From Stichopus chloronotus (Eukaryota; Echinodermata; Holothuroidea; Aspidochirotida; Stichopodidae), in assembly GCA_021234535.1 (NCBI GenBank), contig CM037830.1, positions 7,505,252 to 7,569,251 of the forward strand: a stretch of 64,000 nt of DNA, read 5' to 3'. Below are positions 1 to 12,905 of this stretch, in pieces; position 1 is the stretch's first letter; each line of letters opens with the position of its first letter. The notes beneath the pieces were generated by a model. The model was given only the letters and a program-made list of their open reading frames with translations, had not been told where the DNA came from and did not search any database. Made by a program: the position numbers and the translations under genes.

Positions 1-1369
1 TCCCTCCTCCCCCCAAGAAGTAGTGACAGATAAAGTAGTTGTGTAACGACAGGTAAGTGAGGGATAAAGTGAATTTACAATTACACTTTAACTAGAGTAG
101 AAATAGGAAAACTGGCCACAGAACCTACATATGTACAGTGCCAATTGCATTTCACACACATACTTGTGCACACAGGGAGGTCAATTGTGAAGGGCCATAA
201 TCTTCAATCGAAGACACAACAACATAAGTGGTCAGAAGTCCCTCCTCCTATAGAAGGTGAGGTAGACTAGAGTAAAGGATGGTGTAAGGATGGTGGGACT
301 GAAAAGTTTTCATCCCAAAAGCAAAATCTTACCCCCCAAAAAAATTCTTACCCCCCAAAAAATTTTACCAAAAACAAAAATTTTTTACCCCCCCAAAAAA
401 TTTTTTTCACCCAAATGCAAGAAGTGAAAATCGGGATTAATTCTCACCATAGTGTGGGATATATCTTCTTCTTTGCTAAGTCACCCTAGAGGGAGAAAAA
501 AAAGGACAAATATTGAAAGCAATTAAGTAACATAAATTAATACATATACCGAAAATATACATAGTTGAAACCCCCTCTGAATTACTGTTACAGCTGAGTA
601 CACACCAAGGGAAACTTGTGGAATGGATGAATGGAGCCACAGTGGCAAGCAGGCATTAAGTTCAAGGAAGTACTGCAATATCAGTACAGTACAGTACAAC
701 ATTTGAGGACCATGCAAACGGATGTTTTACACACCTGAAAACAACCACTTCAGAATTAAAGTGTACAATAAAACTACGGTAGTACATGACAAATTTCTAA
801 CTTGATTAACAATGATTACATTCATATACTAAGGCTCAATATACTGTTACTGTAAAGTACATTTCCGTCCAGAGCTTATTTTCATTAAAAATCCTGTAAA
901 ACCTTGCTTCACACGTAATCAAATGATTACGTGTAATTTATACTAACAAATTAACATATGTCACACAACAGATCTTACAGTAAGTTCGAAAGTGGGCTAC
1001 ACTCTCAGGGAAGCAAATCACCTGATCATTGCAGCAAGGTATCACTGCTTGTTTAAGACTCTTTTTCGAACTTCTGACGACTTTGCAAAGTGAGTTCAAA
1101 TAAAAATTTCACAAACAATTGAAGATAGCACACTGAAAGTATCCCTGTACAGTGCAATAGATACATGCTGTATGTAATAGCATAGATTGCAAACTGTACA
1201 TTTCTGTGCAGTACCTGTTTGAGATGAAGGCCACACACTGCATGTAACAAACTTGTGTTTAATAAACAGAACAACATAATTGAATTTATTTTGCTGTCAA
1301 TTCTACTGTAAGCACTATGTTCACAGTTTAATTGATAGTACATATTAATTAAGATGCATAGTTTAGAGT
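1..1369. other. AT-rich DNA, no gene recognised
   Basis: I see no open frame with family resemblance and no convincing splice-bordered exon. The stretch around 320-415 is a low-complexity run of A and C homopolymers. Confidence 0.4.
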
Positions 1370-3639
1370 TAGGGTTCGGCAGGTATCCCAGTACTCAAGT
1401 CAGTACCGGTATTCGCAGTATGAAGTGGCTCATTTGGTTACTTCAGCGGAGATGCTGATGTCACAGGTGCGGTCCCCGCTCGGCACTGTTATTCCATGCG
1501 TGTGCGTCTTTTCTTCTATTGGTTTCCATTTGTTTGACAACCTTTGCTCAGCTTCCTACGTAGCCCAATCCCTATTTTGCTGGTTATAACTGAGTCTGTA
1601 TGCAGCCGCCTTTCGTCTTATTCAAGACATTTTTAATGACCTTGGGATGGATCGTGACTACGAGTTGCCGTTAGAGATACAATGACATTTACTATTGTAT
1701 GTTGGCTATAGATGCTCAAACATGCTATGTGGGCCTAACTTTATGGAAATCAGGTTGCTTGGAAACTACAGTATTTAAGCAAAAAGTCGGCGACGTTTAT
1801 ATAGCTGAACTGCTGCTGATCAGTCTATATTAAACCAGGTTTATCATCGTAATACCCCGATGAAACATTTAGCACAATCACAGCCAAAAATTTAACATCA
1901 GAAATGTGTTGTAAGAGAATTTCGTGGAACTGGTACACATCATCATTAACTCTGTCGCATTAACTCTGATTAACACAGAAATTGCACAAATGAGAAGATC
2001 ACTCACAAAATACTTTTTGAAATACCAATGTGAAGAGTCTGTGTCTCCTTCCGTTTTCGAGTTACTGAGCAATTTTCTGTTTTATAACATTAACTTTAAC
2101 TGCCTCCTTCATCTGTGGCATAACTTTTTTAGGTTGTCCTGCTGCTACAGCTATCCAATGTAATCCAGTTTCATTCATTACTCAATCAATGGGCCTTATA
2201 GTGACTATAATCAAGGTTGCCAGTTTGTTTATGGGGTAACCCGCCAAATTGCCAGCCAAATCACCCGAAAAATGCCAAGTAAAACCAGCTCCCACTTGAG
2301 GAAACTTGCCCCTGTATGTTTGTACAGTGTAAAATTTGTCAACATTTTCAACAAATGGCAATACGATGTAAATCATTACATACTCAATCTATGTTGCTAC
2401 AAGTGGAGAGTATTAATAATAATTGCATTTATATAGCGCTCACTTCTACAGAAACATATGCAGTGGCGCTTTGCAAACCCAGTAACTTCTTACCTGGGTG
2501 ACTACTAAATCGGGAAAAAACTTCTTGAAATTTTGTGATATAGTGGGTGTTATACAGTTATTTCCATTATGCTCCCAAAACGGCAGGCACACTCAGTGGA
2601 AGAGAAGATTTCAGGCACTACTTATGCTATGAACTGCGACAAATGGGGAAACTTTTACATCACTGAATTGACGACATTAATAATGAAAATTTTATTCATA
2701 TCAGTGCATAAGCTGGATTGGGAATTTCCGCGATTCATGATCATAAGCAACGTTCCTGGCCTAGCATCTAATTATGAATGCAAGTCCTGCCTTCCGCTAG
2801 CATTTTAAATTCATGATTGGCTGTCAAAATCGGGGGGATGCAAAGTCTACGAATCGATCTACAAACTTGTACACAATATCTTTCACTTCAAGGCTCTCAG
2901 TCATTTGACACTGAGGTCTTTAGGGCGGGGCATAGACAGCTTGCTCAGCTTCGAACTGAGGTGGCGATCAACAGGTGAAAATTCACGCTGAACTAGTACA
3001 GTGACTCACACGCTTCGAAACAACAGTACTACTGTATACGCTGGGCATACACTGCTTCGAACAACAGTACTATATGCTGGGCATACAGTTGTGTGCTTGT
3101 ATCATGAAAGTTATGTTGTTTGTGTATATAAGCAGCAATGCCAGCGAATTTGTTTGTATTCCTGGAGAAAGTACAACAAAACAAGACAAGTTTTTATGTG
3201 ACGAAACAATTTGTAAGGAATGTACAGTAATCAGATCTCCTGAGAATTTCTAGGCCGCAAATGGCGACTGCATGTATGCTGACACATGATCGAATCAGCA
3301 AAAAGTTGACAGCTGATTTAGTTGCTGTATACAGTGCTGTTCTCAAACCCTGCTGAAGCTGCACAAATGAAACTTTTTAACCTTGCCATTTGATGTTTTT
3401 TTGTCAATGAATTTACATGAAGACAGGAATACAAGTTACTGCATTACTACCACAGTTGTAGGGCACAGAATCTGTTCTTTTTAAGATGTTCAACAAAGCA
3501 CACAACCTCTTGTTTTTAGCATGTTGAACATGTGGTCAATCCCCGTATTTTGAGTAATCCCGGTACTGATGCCCTGTGAATACCGGTACTGATGCCCTGT
3601 GAATACCAGTACTGATTTTCTTGGTACCGCCCAGCCCTA
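1370..3639. mobile_element. Possible non-autonomous hAT-like element with imperfect inverted ends
   Basis: The left end begins TAGGGTTCGGCAGGTA and the right end, read in reverse complement, begins TAGGGCTGGGCGGTA. Both continue into related CAGTACTGGTATTC / CAGTACCGGTATTC motifs, so the inverted ends span about 45-50 bases with mismatches. The TAGGGCTGGGC style of terminus is common in hAT elements. The flanks (GTTTAGAGT on the left, GTTTGAGTT on the right) look like a decayed target duplication. The interior holds no recognisable transposase frame, and the inner right end carries a short tandem duplication of the CCGGTACTGATGCCCTG motif (about 3560-3610). Confidence 0.45.
2412..2445 (+). 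repeat. Short dispersed GCATTTATATAGCGCT repeat
   Basis: The AATAATTGCATTTATATAG motif followed by CGCT is a short repeat I recognise from many marine invertebrate genomes. Only this core is supported; its borders are unclear. Confidence 0.3.
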
Positions 3640-5012
3640 GTTTGAGTTACTCACTGGAAAGTACAGTATGACATATTAAAGACTCTAGGCACCAAAAGTA
3701 GTCAATAAGAATTTTCCCTAGTTACTGAAAGTTCAAAGCAAATTTGCACACACACATGTAGTGACTTAGTACACTAACACACAATCTAGTAGGGGCAAGT
3801 AGGCTACAGCATCATTCACCATACCCTTGTTTGCAGGTCTGTGAAGCCTTCAACGTATAGGAACTATTGAAGCAGGCCTACCAACGCACACTATGCTTTT
3901 GTTTACAGTGCTAACAGACTTGAACTTAGTTTGATAGTACTATATGAATGAGGTTCTGAGTGATTCCTGGATCAGCAGGGTAGGCAAACCTCATAAAAGT
4001 GCTAAGTCATGCTGAGTCATCAACTCCACAAGATGGAACAGACTTCTTCTAAAATCAGTTTAGCTATTAATAAAGTGACCTGTTATCATACTGATACCAG
4101 TGCTCAACGTTTTGTGTGCACTATATCAGCTGGTTCGTGCACAAACACACTCACTGAAGCCAAAGCTAAATGTAGCTAAAAAGAGGCAGCAGTTTTAAAT
4201 TAAACTGTACGGAACTTTGCCCCCTTAACTTGCTTTTGCAATTCACAATATGCTGGTTATACAACAGAATTAGGCAAAATGATATAAGAAGGATAAGGCA
4301 ACAAATACTGAGGGTATTATTTCTTTCTTCCTCTTTTTTTACCTATATTATTTTTTAATTTTGAAAATGGAGATGATCACTCAACTTGTGTTGCATTAGG
4401 AAAGTAACAGTACAAATAGACTTTGTGCAGACAACAGTTGGTATGGATGCTAACATATGATCAAATATATTTAGAGCCAGTACAAAAAGCTTAAAAAATT
4501 CAAATTTTGGGAAACACATTCCTTTCAATAGCATCAAAATCCCAAAGTAGTCAACATATCTCTGATGTGATTGTGTGTCTTAGATTGACAGCAAATTCAA
4601 AAGATGCAGAGCAGCTTGTATTACACAGCGTACACAGGGATCCATTGTTTTGATTACACATGTGGAGGAATTTAAGACAGGCTGAGGGAGGGACTAGAGG
4701 TAGGTGGTTGGGAGAATTAAAACTGTGTGGGGTGATGAGTTTTAGTCTTTAAATGTTCATGCGAAAGAGAGAACACTGCACAGCCAGCACTGACATCACT
4801 GCATAAAGCCAGGCTGGTCAATGTACCTCAATACCATCCCCAAAATTCTGTATACTTTATGGTACAGTGTGATAACACACACTGTACACCGACAACTGAA
4901 TCTGGGCACACGGCGAACTTGGGGAAGTGCGATTTTTACCACACCTGGAAGGAAAAGGGGAACACAGGCAATCTATGAAAGTTTTATATAAAACATCACA
5001 CCTACCACGTCC
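3640..5012. other. AT-rich stretch without recognised gene
   Basis: No coding exon or named repeat is supported. It would contain the 3' UTR of the tentative minus-strand gene ending at 5013, if that gene is real. Confidence 0.35.
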
Positions 5013-8000
5013 TTAATTTCCTGCGAAGTGTAATTTGTAGAAGACCTGGAAAATCTAAAACTCAAGACCTGCTGAGCATTGTAAATATTCAAGTCATTGA
5101 TCACTGCCTACCTCAAGAATAGAACAATGGGTGATGCTCATGAATATGAAGTCCATAAACTTCTGGAAAAAAATTTTTGGCTATGGACAGAGGGCTCTTG
5201 TTGTCGGCTACCTTAGAGGGTGGCAGTCACAGAGGCATTACTCAGGCTAAGTACATTTTTGGAACCATCAAACATCATCTCTTCTTTCTTTGTTGAAAAA
5301 TGTCACAGCCATACTCATCTCTACCTAGAAAATACCACCCTGAGAAGAGCTTTCATTCTGTCAATACAAAACGAGGACAACATTGATTCAAGTCCAACAC
5401 TGAATTTGCCACAAACAATCAAGTTTGTCCATTACACTATAAGCACATTCTCTCAGTGAGCCAAAGTTATGGCCGAAGAAATGAAATGCTAAAAATCAAA
5501 CAACCCACTAGCACTGTACTTACGTTGTTGTTGTTCATGAATGCACACACACCAAACCTGTTACCTGAGACAAACCTGTTACCTGAGAATACAATTTTTT
5601 TTTAAGATACTCATAAAGAAGATGTTCATGCCTAATACAAGCACTTCACACCTGGTTTACACTGTAAAGCTTTTACTTTTATAACGCATACTACTTCTAT
5701 AGCGTTACTTTTGTAACGCATGGAGTCACTTCCTTTACTGTAACATGCTAAATCTCGGACCAATGTGGCAGATAGAGCTCTAGTTCTGTATTTACCAAAA
5801 AGGACAATGATGAAATACGCCCAGGCAAGTCTTTTGACTCACTGTGAGCACTAGCCTAGTGCGTACCATATATAAGCCTTCAACCAGCATGTGAACTGCA
5901 CTGCAACAGTATCACTTCACATGTTTCATGTATCGTTTTCATACAGGCAACAATATTGAAAGTAACATATATCACCGACACTGCCTTCACAATGTGTAAC
6001 AATTGCAATACTACATAATGGAACACCACACAGGATTTCCACAGGGTTTAATATATGAGCTATAAACTGCAATTATTTGATTCACAATCATACCAGAACA
6101 AGTTTGTTCCATTCTCTGGCAATCTTAAAAGTTCACTCAATTTTTTCTTAGATTAGGAGCAAGTTTTTCTGGTTCTGTGATTGCCTTTCATGTCCAAAGA
6201 CAACTGGTCTCCTCAGAATCAGTTGTCAATACTTGCTGCAATCTAGCAGCATCCAACACACTGGACTATGAGGGTACAGTACGTACTTAACAGTGCCTCG
6301 GTAAAGGTAAATGCTCAATGTGTGGGGGTTCACAATACTGTACAGTCTTGAACTGTTACAGTGACTGTTGTAGCTGTATTCATACAGCATGTACAAAAAT
6401 AACTTATTACTTCCCGTATAAAGCTATAACACTTCATGTTACAACAGGATATTACATTGTTTTTCCACTAAGGCACTTTACAGAAAACACTTTGTTCTGT
6501 GTATACTGCTTCTCTACACATCACGGTGGAATCCACCATACAGCAAATTCCTTTGCTATATTGGCCCTTATTGAGGCACTGACAAATATTCATGACACAG
6601 ATCCAAAGTTCAGAGATGCAAGACCTCTGACCTGTCCGTCGGTGGACCTCCAGCCTAGGAGAGGGGTTTAATTGGGGAGGCCTACCTTAAAATTTTTGAT
6701 TCTTTTAATCCAAGAAGTGTCTTCACACAAAATGGTAGCACTGTTGAAGCAAATCAATCGACATCAGGTGCTAAGCTCTACGACATGGACATCCAGGGCA
6801 GTTATCACAACTGCAGGCCTGAACTTTTGTGTTGCATAGCATGATTGAGATGGTAATACAGTGAAATGTGACCCTGTCTATAGTCCACAATTACAAACAA
6901 TATACTGTGCTATATATAATGTACTCACACTGAGACTTAGTTACACTGACAGTAAGCACTCTCTCTACCATATTTCTTTCCTACTGTTTCATGAAGGACA
7001 CTAACAGTGCATCAATAAAATGTTTAATTTTACCAGCAGGCCTAAGTTGTCACTGAGATCTGGCAAAAAATTGATTCCATGTTGTTGCCTTTCGTGACGC
7101 ACCGCAAAATGCCAGCTTTTTTAGCCTTGGTTACTGCACACTATCACACTCCACTTATCCACTAAAACAAATAATCACTAAGTTTAATATTCACACTTAG
7201 TCTATAAAAGAAAACCTGTCAGAGAAAATTGAGTTAGACCTCATCCAGTGTCAAAACAACCTTGTAAGTTTAATCTCAAGCTTGCTTTAAAACAGAGTAC
7301 ACTTGATTCAGCATGTAATGTATAATAAATACACTGTGCAAAAATGAAAATTAAATGATTTATGTCAATGTAATTTCATTTGCCACCTACAGGATGGACA
7401 GGATAGAAATGTTTTTTGTAGCTACTACACTCTAAAGGAGTTAATATTCATGAATGACCTTGCATGCAATTTTTGGTAGCAGAAAAATGGTCCAATAATA
7501 ACACCTGAAAATTTACATACAGAAAAAAGAGAAGACAAAAAAAAGAGACAATTACAAGTTAGCCATGATCTTATCTTAGGATAGGGTGGGGTAAGAGATG
7601 GCTGTATACAATCAACCAAGAAGCCGTTCCATGAGAACAGAGACGTGTTCTAGTTCATCTGTTTTTTCTTCCTAACTTTTAAGGAGAGAGCATTTTCCAT
7701 GTTTGTTAATTATGTCCTTTACCAAAAGGCTATAGGCAATGTTCAATATATTCCAAAACAATCTACAGCAATATGAAACAACAAGTAAACAACTCTCAAT
7801 CCTCTTGTAAAGAAATGGATTATTTGAGACTGTTAACATTTCTTAATAGGCTGACCAAGCCTGTGACGTTTTACTAGCCCAATGACCGTGCCTCTAACAT
7901 GGTCATTCTTTGGTCATATCTTATTATCTGCACATCTTATACAACATCCAAGGGTGGCACCAGGACCCTCAAAGTAGGGGCCGGGGGAGAGATAAAATGG

Positions 8001-11000
8001 ATTACAGATAGGGGCATTACCTATGCTACCGTGGGGGGTTCAGAGGGCACATGGTGGAACTAGGGAAATATGATTGGGGGAAATATGGTTTTCATGGGGT
8101 TTTACACAATATTGCTCAAAAGAGGAATAGTCCCAATTTTCCCCTTGATGCTGCCAGTGATAACATCCACTCAAAAAGGACATTTTTAGTCAAAAAGCAG
8201 GATGAATCTTGACTCGGGGGTAAATACCCCTTCTACCCTCCCTTTTTAGGTGGCACTGACCCTGTTGAACTTGGGCCATCGCTGTATGCTCTTCAACCTG
8301 TTTGTTGGAAAGGAACATTGACTGAAAGCTCTAGTATCAGTTAGAACTGCTAATCATCTCCAAAGCACAGTCAGTGCTACTAACATTAGTGCTGTGCTTC
8401 AACAATCTTCGTCCTCACGTGATGCGAGATTTTCGAAAGTGGACTGGAGGATTTGGTATTGGAAAAGATATATTTCATATTTTGCTCTTCTAAAGCAAAT
8501 GCCAGACACAGCAACATTTTGAAGTTGAACAAGCCTATGCAGCATGTTGAGTACAGTGTAGATTACATGATAATCTTAACGTAAGTTTGTTGTCTTCAAG
8601 CAAAGCACAGTGTGATTAATAAGTCATCATACCATACTTATGAAATATGCATGAGATTGGTTGTAAAGTGAGTTACAATTTCAATATTTAAATGGACGAA
8701 CTTGGCCTTGTTCTAAATGAAAAATACCAACTTCTGTGATCATAATTATTTCTCATTTGTGACGGGAGTTTGGTGATCACCTAGAGTACAGTATCCTTCT
8801 AAAGGATCTTCAAAGGTGTTATTTTACAAGGTAATGCATAGTTAATATTTCATTGATTTAGGCAAAAACATAATATATCCTTCACTTACCGATGCACCAA
8901 GGACAGTAAAGGTGTACTGAGAATCAGGCTCCTGTTTCAGCCAGCCAAGGGTTTCTTTAATTAGGTTCAGGCTCTAGTTGATCAAATTTACAACAAAAGA
9001 AAGAGAAAGTTACAACCATACTGACACAAAGAGATGGAAAATCCAAAGTATACAGAAATCTAATGACACATGTTTAAATTAAAGTGGCAAAATATATATT
9101 GCACTCATTTTTGACACTTTTGAGAGCAAGTGTCATACACAAATATAACCAGGAATCGCAACATTTTCAAAAAGTTGCATACAGTTAACATTAAAGCTAC
9201 TTTATATATCACTACAACTTCTGTACAGGCTAAGGCTAGCTACCACTTCAGTCTCTGACCTACTGTAACCTAGCTAATTGTAAAAGACAATCCATAACAT
9301 AATATCCTGAATACGGTTAAAAGGGTGAGTGTGTAGATATGACTTTAATTAGAACAAAAACCTTTGCAGGGGAAGTAAACAAAAAATACTTTGACTTTCT
9401 CAACTTCGAAAATTTACTTTTTAATACAGGATCCCCAAAAGTCAGCTGCCATGGGGCAACACAGAGAAGCAGATCAAATCATCACATCAACTTCGATGTT
9501 GGCTGAGGCCATTTCATGGCTTCTGAGAAAAATACCAATCGAGTCACAAAAGCGTTAGTGCATCTTGTAACCAAACAAATCAGGTCTATCTTTCCTTATC
9601 TGATGCCTATCGATGAGCGCTATGTTGCAAAAATGTCACTAAAGACTCAGAGACATGACTTTTGAGGTCGGGACAAGACAAGTAAAAAGTCTAATTTTAA
9701 CCATAACAAAAAACTATGCAGGAAAAATATCATTCCGGCAGGACCGAAGAACCCTTTTTTTTCTTTTCAATTTCAGTTGGCCAGCTTTAGCTGACTATAT
9801 GTATTTAACAGCATACATCATGTGTGGCCACTTTAATAGAACAATCTTGGTATGGTAAACAATTAACGTTTTATTGGTACGAAGTTACATCCAGGGAGGC
9901 ATACACAACAGACAATGGAGCAGTACCACTGCTTACTATACAGTGGAAACCACATAGACAATGGAATAATGCTTACTTTACTATGGAAAACACATGCATG
10001 CATTCAATAGGATTAAACCATCCAACATGCAAATTATTAAAGAAAGGATTAACCTACCATATTGACTGTCTTACGAAACAAGTCCCCTACACCACAGGAA
10101 TGTCATATGGATTCTTAATCTTAGCAAGAAATGACAGTCCCCTACACCATGAAAGTGTCTGCATAAGTATTCTTAGCAAGAGATGTTCCACTATTTACTA
10201 GAGACATGAGCTCTTGTCATTTAATCCACATTCCAATTGCTTTCATCTGCTGTAACGTTAGATACCAGGTAGCCACAGTGCCGTTTGTCTCTACAAAGAA
10301 GCTGTTCTACCATCACCCTTGCAAGTTGCATGGGAAGAAAGACCAGCATTCCAACTTCTTAGTTTGACAAATATAACGTACTTTGCACTATACAAACAAA
10401 ACTTTAACGACAGGCTGGTCTGGATAAGGATCAGCACTATCAACAACAAGCAAGGTCGTAACTTCCTAGTACTACAGCATCAACAAAAGTGGCAGCCTAT
10501 TCTGAGCTGTAAATAGTAAACATTCACAAAAGTGTGTCGCTCCGTGGAGATGCAAGCAATGTAACCGTCTGTGAAAATTATCAAATTCACTGAGAAACTC
10601 TCCTCCACAAACTGGTAGCACTTGAAAGTTGTTACCTCAACGGCCTAAGGTAGACTGCTGGGACTTCGGAAAGTGAAAGTCTGGAAAGCCTATCGTCTGC
10701 GCAACAACAGTACGATATCGATGGAGGGGTACTTTTCACCACACATGAGGTTCTGCCTGTTAGTACTTAGGCCTTGGTAACGTGAAGGTGAACGAGGTCA
10801 CCTTACGATAACAATCTTAGTTACATGGGTCACACAGTGACTCATTCCCCGTGCCTTCTCCACAAAACCCCCGAAGAGAACAAAACATCACGATATTTCA
10901 GCAGCCCAGACCCTGACACAAATGATTGGCAAATTCGTGCTGAGAGGACTGAGAAAGGAAGATCAGTGGCTAATAAGATGAACAGACCAACAACGGGTTG

Positions 11001-11157
11001 TGTTATTGCATTATGTATCTGAACCCAGATTCTAAGTGGATACTTCCGCATTCTCGCGGCATTGATTTTTTTCACCAGTCCCATGTAGGCATAAACCATA
11101 CATCAACAAATACAAACGCTTCAGTAATTAAATTATCTGACATACCTGATCATTCAT
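5013..11157 (-). CDS. Tentative multi-exon gene, family not recognised
   Basis: This is a chain of minus-strand segments with splice borders and mostly compatible phases. Candidate start exon: 11146-11157 (M-N-D-Q, GTATGT donor). Strongest exon: 8890-8973 (28 codons, open in one frame only, GTAAGT donor), reading SLNLIKETLGWLKQEPDSQY and onward. Then 7459-7504 (weak GTCATT donor, doubtful), 6686-6740 (GTAGGC donor), 5524-5557 (GTAAGT donor), 5112-5162 (KFMDFIFMSITHCSILE, pyrimidine-rich acceptor, GTAGGC donor) and a terminal exon 5013-5045 ending in TAA. The phases fit 1-then-2-then-0 along the last four exons. The putative product is only about 120 residues, and I cannot assign it to a family. 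The 84-base exon is more credible than the full chain. Confidence 0.33.
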
Positions 11158-12767
11158 CGTTAAAATACGTGCATGGACTCTTCGGGCCGAAGTAGAAGCA
11201 GTATCTGCATTCAGAACAGGACTTTGAGCTTTTTTCTTCACGTGCGAATGCACTTGCAGGTTTTCGGTCGCGTACAAATTTATCTTTACTGCACTTCAAC
11301 GTTGTAATGTGAGTGGTACACGTTGCTGTCTCTGCAATTGAATTCACAGTGATTACCAGCACGGAACCCAGACAGCTGTTAAATGGCAAAAATGTTGACA
11401 AGTTTACACTTCGTAAGTTAACAATGCGTGGCTTCGTACCGCGTTCAGACGGACGTGAAGTGAGTGGACACCAATCCGTTACACTTCAATGAACTGACCT
11501 GGGAATAACGGTGAAAAGATGACACCACTATCGTCGGGTAGAATTTCTGTTTAACATAAAACGTATAGTAGTCATTATCCACATGGTGGGCTACGTTCGT
11601 GATACGGTTAGCCTAAATACAGAAATTTAAAAGTGCAGTCGTATATATTTCTCAATTATTCTTCTTCATTTTATGGATTTTAATCAGGCCTATATGAGTG
11701 ATGTGAAGAGCCGGGTTCGATCGATGACTACAAAATTGATCTTGAAAGGTGCCAATATTAAAAACACATAGTACATGAAGTGCCCTCGAATTGGTACAAA
11801 CACGATTGCTACAGGGCCCACTGCAATTATAACTTCATTAGGAAATTATTAATTTACAATAGCCTACACCGAAGTGACAAAACATCATCAAGTAAAGAGG
11901 GGAAGAAACTCGTATGGAATATGCTGTCGGTGGGGAAGGGTGTCTTCCGTCAGTTGTGGTAATTACGTGGAAGATCTTGAAGTGTAATACAGGCCCCTAG
12001 CCATTTTCTCTCTCTCTCTCCTTCTCCGTTTTCTGCAGTGTGTCAAGATCTCAGTATCTATAGGGAGACAATTAAAATGCTTCCAAAAATATAAGTAGGG
12101 GACCACCTGTCAGCCCGACAAGTTTTCAGTCCGACAAGTTTTTTTTTTTTTAACTGTAGACGTGTACTGATAAAATTGAGCTGCACGAAACTTCACTGTT
12201 GTCAGACGAATGTGTCATTTCAATTAGCACTTTTCACATTGAAACACCGTTTTGCTCTTGCACTGATTTACGTGAAGTGTATATTGGCACACATTAGAAG
12301 GATTATTTCAATAAATGACAAAGTAGGCTATGGTTTCGGTACCGACCGTGACGAATATCCACTGACATGTCATTGGAAATATCCCTCAATATGCGCTCAC
12401 CGTGCCAATTGTAGTTTTATTATTATTATGCATGGCTTTGGGTGAAATTTTATATCATTGTGGGGGCGCCTGACAATCACAGCTAGTTCACGTGTTTGTT
12501 TTATCTAGACAGCTGTTTACAGACGAAGGCTATAGCTTACCTCTGGCGCAATCCTAGAGCGTGGACGTCCACAGCGGGAAAAATTGTATGGGGTGTGGGA
12601 TTTTCATTTTACAAGGAGGATTTTACTGAAGAAAGAGAGCTTCGGAACAGTGTTGCAGCCAGCCTTTGGTCACTGGGGGCATGGGCGTCAATTTGTTATT
12701 GAAAGTGAGGAGGGGGACATCTGTCTTCCTTTCCCTTAAAGTGGCGGAAAGAAAAGTATACTTGGGG
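11158..12767. other. No gene recognised; possible upstream region of the minus-strand candidate
   Basis: The segment 11160-11500 is richer in CpG than its surroundings, which would suit a promoter for the candidate starting at 11157, but no specific promoter element is evident. A (CT)n run lies near 12007-12025. Confidence 0.3.
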
Positions 12768-12905
12768 GCGAGTGCAGGCAGGACTATCTTAGCTCAGCGC
12801 CACGTTGGTTGGAGCGAAGTGTACAAAAAAATTCTGGGGTTTGCATCCCCCTCCCAAGATGGCCGGAAACGGCACTTCCTGGGTGTTCTAAGCTATATGA
12901 CATCT
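12768..12905 (+). repeat. Diverged copy of the 40.6-kb MITE interior
   Basis: The motifs GCAGGACTATCTTAG, AGCGCCAC and GGAAACGGCACTT occur here in the same order as inside the element at 40624-41174 (near 40655-40760). I see no matching terminal repeats, so this looks like a truncated relative. Weaker relatives lie at about 15768-15800 and, reversed, at 62570-62645. Confidence 0.5.
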
